DNA of 33,746 nucleotides from Pseudomonadales bacterium. Its GTDB lineage: Bacteria; Pseudomonadota; Gammaproteobacteria; Pseudomonadales; Azotimanducaceae. The position numbers were made by a program, and so were the translations under genes. The stretch covers positions 1-33,746 of the forward strand of contig JACKNX010000029.1 in NCBI GenBank assembly GCA_024234635.1, read 5' to 3'. A model generated the notes under the pieces. That model saw nothing but the letters and a program-made list of their open reading frames with translations. It had not been told where the DNA came from and searched no databases. This document shows, piece after piece, positions 31,660 through 33,746 of the stretch (its first letter is position 1; every line of letters begins with the position of its first letter).

Positions 31660-33288
31660 ATGAGTTCCAATACCCAGCCTGACTACGATGTCATCGGCAT
31701 AGGCGCAGGCTTTGCCGGGTTGGCCCTGATCCACTACGCCCGTGAAGCGGGTCTGTCCGTGCACGTATTCGACAAAGCCGACGACATCGGCGGTACGTGG
31801 ACGTGGAATCGTTATCCCGGCGCAGCCAGTGACAGCGAGTGTTACTACTACTGCCTCACCTTCTCGAAGGAACTGCTGCAGGAGTGGAGGTGGTCGGTTC
31901 GCTACCCGAGCTGGGACGAGAACCTGAGTTACATGCACTTTGTCGCCGACCGCTGCGACATGTGGCCGCACATCACGCTGAACACCGAAATCAGCCGGGC
32001 GGACTACGACGAAACCGCCGGACTCTGGCGCATCACCACGGCGGCGGGCGAGACCTGCACCTGCCGCTACTTCGTCAGTGCCATGGGCATGATCTCCGAA
32101 CCGGTCATTCCCAACTTCAAAGGCATGGACCGCTTCAAGGGGCCCTGTTTCCACTCTTCCCGCTGGCCGCGGGAGGGCCTGGACTATGCGGGCAAGCGCG
32201 TTGGGATCATCGGCAGCGGCGCCACCACCGTGCAGATGCTGCCGGTGATGGCGGAAACCGCGGGCCATGTGACCGTTTTCCAGCGCACGGCAAACTTCGT
32301 GATGCCGGCGGTACAGAAGCCAATGACGCCGGAGTGGGAGGCGGACATCAAGGCACACTATGACGAGATCATCGCCAAATGCCGCAACCATGTCTTCGGT
32401 ATGGCCTTCGACAGCCCGGTGGGCCGCACGATCGCGGAGACGCCGCCGGAGGAAGTGCAGCGGATATTCGAGGAACACTGGCCGCGCGGCAGTTTCCGTT
32501 TCGTCTTCGAGACCTTTGACGACCTGCTGTCCAACCCCGAGTCCAACCGGATCGCTGGCGAGTTCGTGATTCGCAAGATGCTCGAAGGCGTGAAGGATCC
32601 GGTTCTCCGGGACAAGCTCACTCCAAAAGGGTATCCGTTCTTCGCCAAGCGACCACCACTCGATCACGGTTTCTTTGCAGCGTTCAATCGCGACAACGTC
32701 TCCCTGGTGGACATCGGCAACGAGGAACCGCTGGTGGAGTTCACCGAAACCGGCGTGCGTACCACGAAGGGTGATTACGACTTCGACATCATCGTTCTGG
32801 CGACCGGCTTCCAGGCCTATACCGGCGCGCAGGAGGCGTTGCCCATTCGCGGTCGTGGCGGTCTGCTGCTGCGTGACAAGTGGGAAGACGTTTCCAGTTC
32901 GATCATGGGGGTGTTTGTCGCCGAGTTCCCCAATCTGTTCCTGGTCACCGGACCGCAGGCGCCTTTCGCGAACCTGCCCACGTCCATCGAACAGAACGTC
33001 ATCTACATCATCGACTGCATCCGCAAGATGCGCGACGAAGGGTATGCGGTGTGCAATCCCCGGGCGGATGCGGAAGCGGCGTGGGTTGCCCACACCGCGG
33101 ACATACACGCCCAGACCCTGATGGCGCAGGGCGACAAGGTGCACTCCTGGATGATGGGAGCCAATCTCGAAGCGCGGAAACCGCGGGTGCTCATCTACTT
33201 CGGTGGCGCCAACGTCTACTACGACAAGCTGCGTGAAAGCGCGGATGCCGGCTTTCCGGAAGTGGCGTTCGAGCGGCAGGCGGGATGA
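31660..33288 (+). CDS. Flavin-containing Baeyer-Villiger-type monooxygenase
   Basis: The 542-residue protein is a class B flavoprotein monooxygenase. An FAD motif IGAGFAGL lies near 14-21, GGTWTWNRYPGAASDSE (44-60) is the second BVMO-type motif, the fingerprint FKGPCFHSSRWP spans 159-170, and an NADPH motif GSGATT spans 185-190. It should insert oxygen next to a ketone to give an ester or lactone, as cyclohexanone or steroid monooxygenases do. The ATG at 31660 has an AGGGGAA site; upstream in-frame codons look non-coding. Within the window the alpha/beta hydrolase at 21021-21839 is a possible lactone-opening partner. The ketone substrate is not readable. Confidence 0.93.
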   Translation: MSSNTQPDYDVIGIGAGFAGLALIHYAREAGLSVHVFDKADDIGGTWTWNRYPGAASDSECYYYCLTFSKELLQEWRWSVRYPSWDENLSYMHFVADRCDMWPHITLNTEISRADYDETAGLWRITTAAGETCTCRYFVSAMGMISEPVIPNFKGMDRFKGPCFHSSRWPREGLDYAGKRVGIIGSGATTVQMLPVMAETAGHVTVFQRTANFVMPAVQKPMTPEWEADIKAHYDEIIAKCRNHVFGMAFDSPVGRTIAETPPEEVQRIFEEHWPRGSFRFVFETFDDLLSNPESNRIAGEFVIRKMLEGVKDPVLRDKLTPKGYPFFAKRPPLDHGFFAAFNRDNVSLVDIGNEEPLVEFTETGVRTTKGDYDFDIIVLATGFQAYTGAQEALPIRGRGGLLLRDKWEDVSSSIMGVFVAEFPNLFLVTGPQAPFANLPTSIEQNVIYIIDCIRKMRDEGYAVCNPRADAEAAWVAHTADIHAQTLMAQGDKVHSWMMGANLEARKPRVLIYFGGANVYYDKLRESADAGFPEVAFERQAG

Positions 33289-33299
33289 CCGAACGCACC

Positions 33300-33349
33300 G
33301 CGCGCCGCCGTGAGGCCGGGCAGGAGCGTCGCCCGGTCACGGCGCGCGC
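33300..33349 (+). terminator. Candidate GC-rich terminator after monooxygenase gene
   Basis: Two GC-rich arms (about 33300-33321 and 33331-33349) pair imperfectly, with CCGGGC/GCCCGG at the loop end and a two-base bulge. The hairpin begins 11 nt after the stop. No T-run follows, so efficiency is uncertain. Confidence 0.35.
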
Positions 33350-33385
33350 AGTTGGCTGAACACAACCAGTATCGGGATCGTCAGC

Positions 33386-33746
33386 GTGGGGCAGAGCAAC
33401 CGGCAATGGATCGTGGCGCAGGCATCGCAGTCGCCCGGCATCGGCCTGGAGCGGGCCTGTTTCGGGCAGCGTGACGGTGCGATTCCCGGCCCGGGCGTGG
33501 GCCAGGTACTGATCCGCAATGGCTGGTTCGCCTGCGACCCCATGAATCACGCGTGGGTGAAAGGTCTCGAAGCGCGATTTTCGCCCATTCCGGTAGGCGG
33601 CATCATGCGTGGTGGTGTTGCCGGACGCGTCGTGGAGTCGCGGCACCCGGATTTTGCGCCCGGAGATGCCGTCACGGGTTTTCTCGACTGGGCGGACTAC
33701 ACGCTAAGCACCGGTGGCGTGGACTACACCGGTACGCCGCTGCAGA
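33386..33746 (+). CDS. NADP-dependent MDR oxidoreductase (partial, C-terminus off window)
   Basis: From a GTG at 33386 the frame stays open to the right edge (120 residues). The visible part looks like the N-terminal GroES-like domain of the leukotriene-B4-dehydrogenase/prostaglandin-reductase group. Characteristic stretches are NRQWIVAQ at the start, GQVLIRNGWFACDPMNHAW, VGGIMRGGVAGRVVESRHPDF and GDAVTGFLDWADYTLS. These zinc-free enzymes reduce enone double bonds. The exact start is uncertain because no ATG with a ribosome site is near. It follows the Baeyer-Villiger gene by 97 nt with a possible terminator between. Confidence 0.8.
   Translation, partial: MGQSNRQWIVAQASQSPGIGLERACFGQRDGAIPGPGVGQVLIRNGWFACDPMNHAWVKGLEARFSPIPVGGIMRGGVAGRVVESRHPDFAPGDAVTGFLDWADYTLSTGGVDYTGTPLQ

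Noticed and set aside
31417..33144. Long minus-strand frame (575 codons) opposite the Baeyer-Villiger gene
   Set aside because: The plus strand carries the full monooxygenase fingerprint, so the antisense frame is a composition artefact.

Overview
The window is a GC-rich (about 60-65 % by eye), gene-dense stretch of a Gram-negative bacterial chromosome. A TonB-dependent receptor, a lipoprotein with a lipobox, and two secreted proteins (one a PQQ-type propeller) point to a proteobacterium. The catabolic gene content resembles aerobic gammaproteobacterial degraders of steroids, terpenoids or aromatics, but the lineage cannot be fixed from sequence alone. I see no rRNA, tRNA, CRISPR array, insertion sequence, integrase or recognisable transcription regulator in the 33.7 kb.

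Layout. (1) 1-3509, minus strand: a tight four-gene operon of nitroreductase, secreted Shewanella-like (PPP-type) phosphatase, DUF4956 membrane protein and a SdiA-regulated-like lipoprotein that runs off the left edge. (2) 3945-5927, minus: an isolated, lower-GC OafA/SGNH acyltransferase flanked by two gene-poor stretches of about 400 nt. (3) 6328-12427, minus: a five-gene catabolic operon of old-yellow-enzyme/dienoyl-CoA-reductase-like protein, SDR, DUF35 protein, SCP2-type thiolase and acyl-CoA synthetase. (4) 12637-15640, plus: a zinc-independent MDR oxidoreductase, then a TonB-dependent receptor barrel whose signal peptide and plug are missing or degraded. (5) 15676-17473: a phosphotransferase (minus) divergent from a Dps protein (plus). 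(6) 17495-21839, minus: alpha/beta hydrolase, luciferase-like monooxygenase, two MaoC half-proteins, a thiolase-like protein without its nucleophilic cysteine, and a DUF35 protein. (7) 22011-27147, plus: two tandem two-domain EthD-like paralogues, aldehyde dehydrogenase, SnoaL-like protein and MFS transporter. (8) 27476-31389, plus: a secreted double-VOC protein, a PVA-dehydrogenase-like quinoprotein, an RDD membrane protein and a small membrane protein. (9) 31660-33746, plus: a Baeyer-Villiger-type monooxygenase and the start of an MDR reductase.

How it may work together (inference). Blocks 3 and 6-9 look like one catabolic island for a hydrophobic, possibly cyclic, ketone-containing carbon source. 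Uptake would be by a TonB receptor and MFS carrier. Oxidation would be by Baeyer-Villiger, luciferase-like and PQQ enzymes, ring-ester opening by the hydrolase, and aldehyde oxidation by the dehydrogenase. CoA activation would be by the ligase, hydration by the paired MaoC proteins, and chain cleavage by the thiolase or aldolase-like enzymes with their DUF35 partners. Block 6 echoes the MaoC/Ltp2/DUF35 logic of actinobacterial steroid side-chain removal. The most unusual points are an FadH-like enzyme in which every Fe-S cysteine is replaced by Ser/Thr, the thiolase-like protein with glycine at the cysteine position, the tandem EthD pair, the secreted VOC/quinoprotein module, and the plug-less TonB receptor with a decayed plug remnant upstream.
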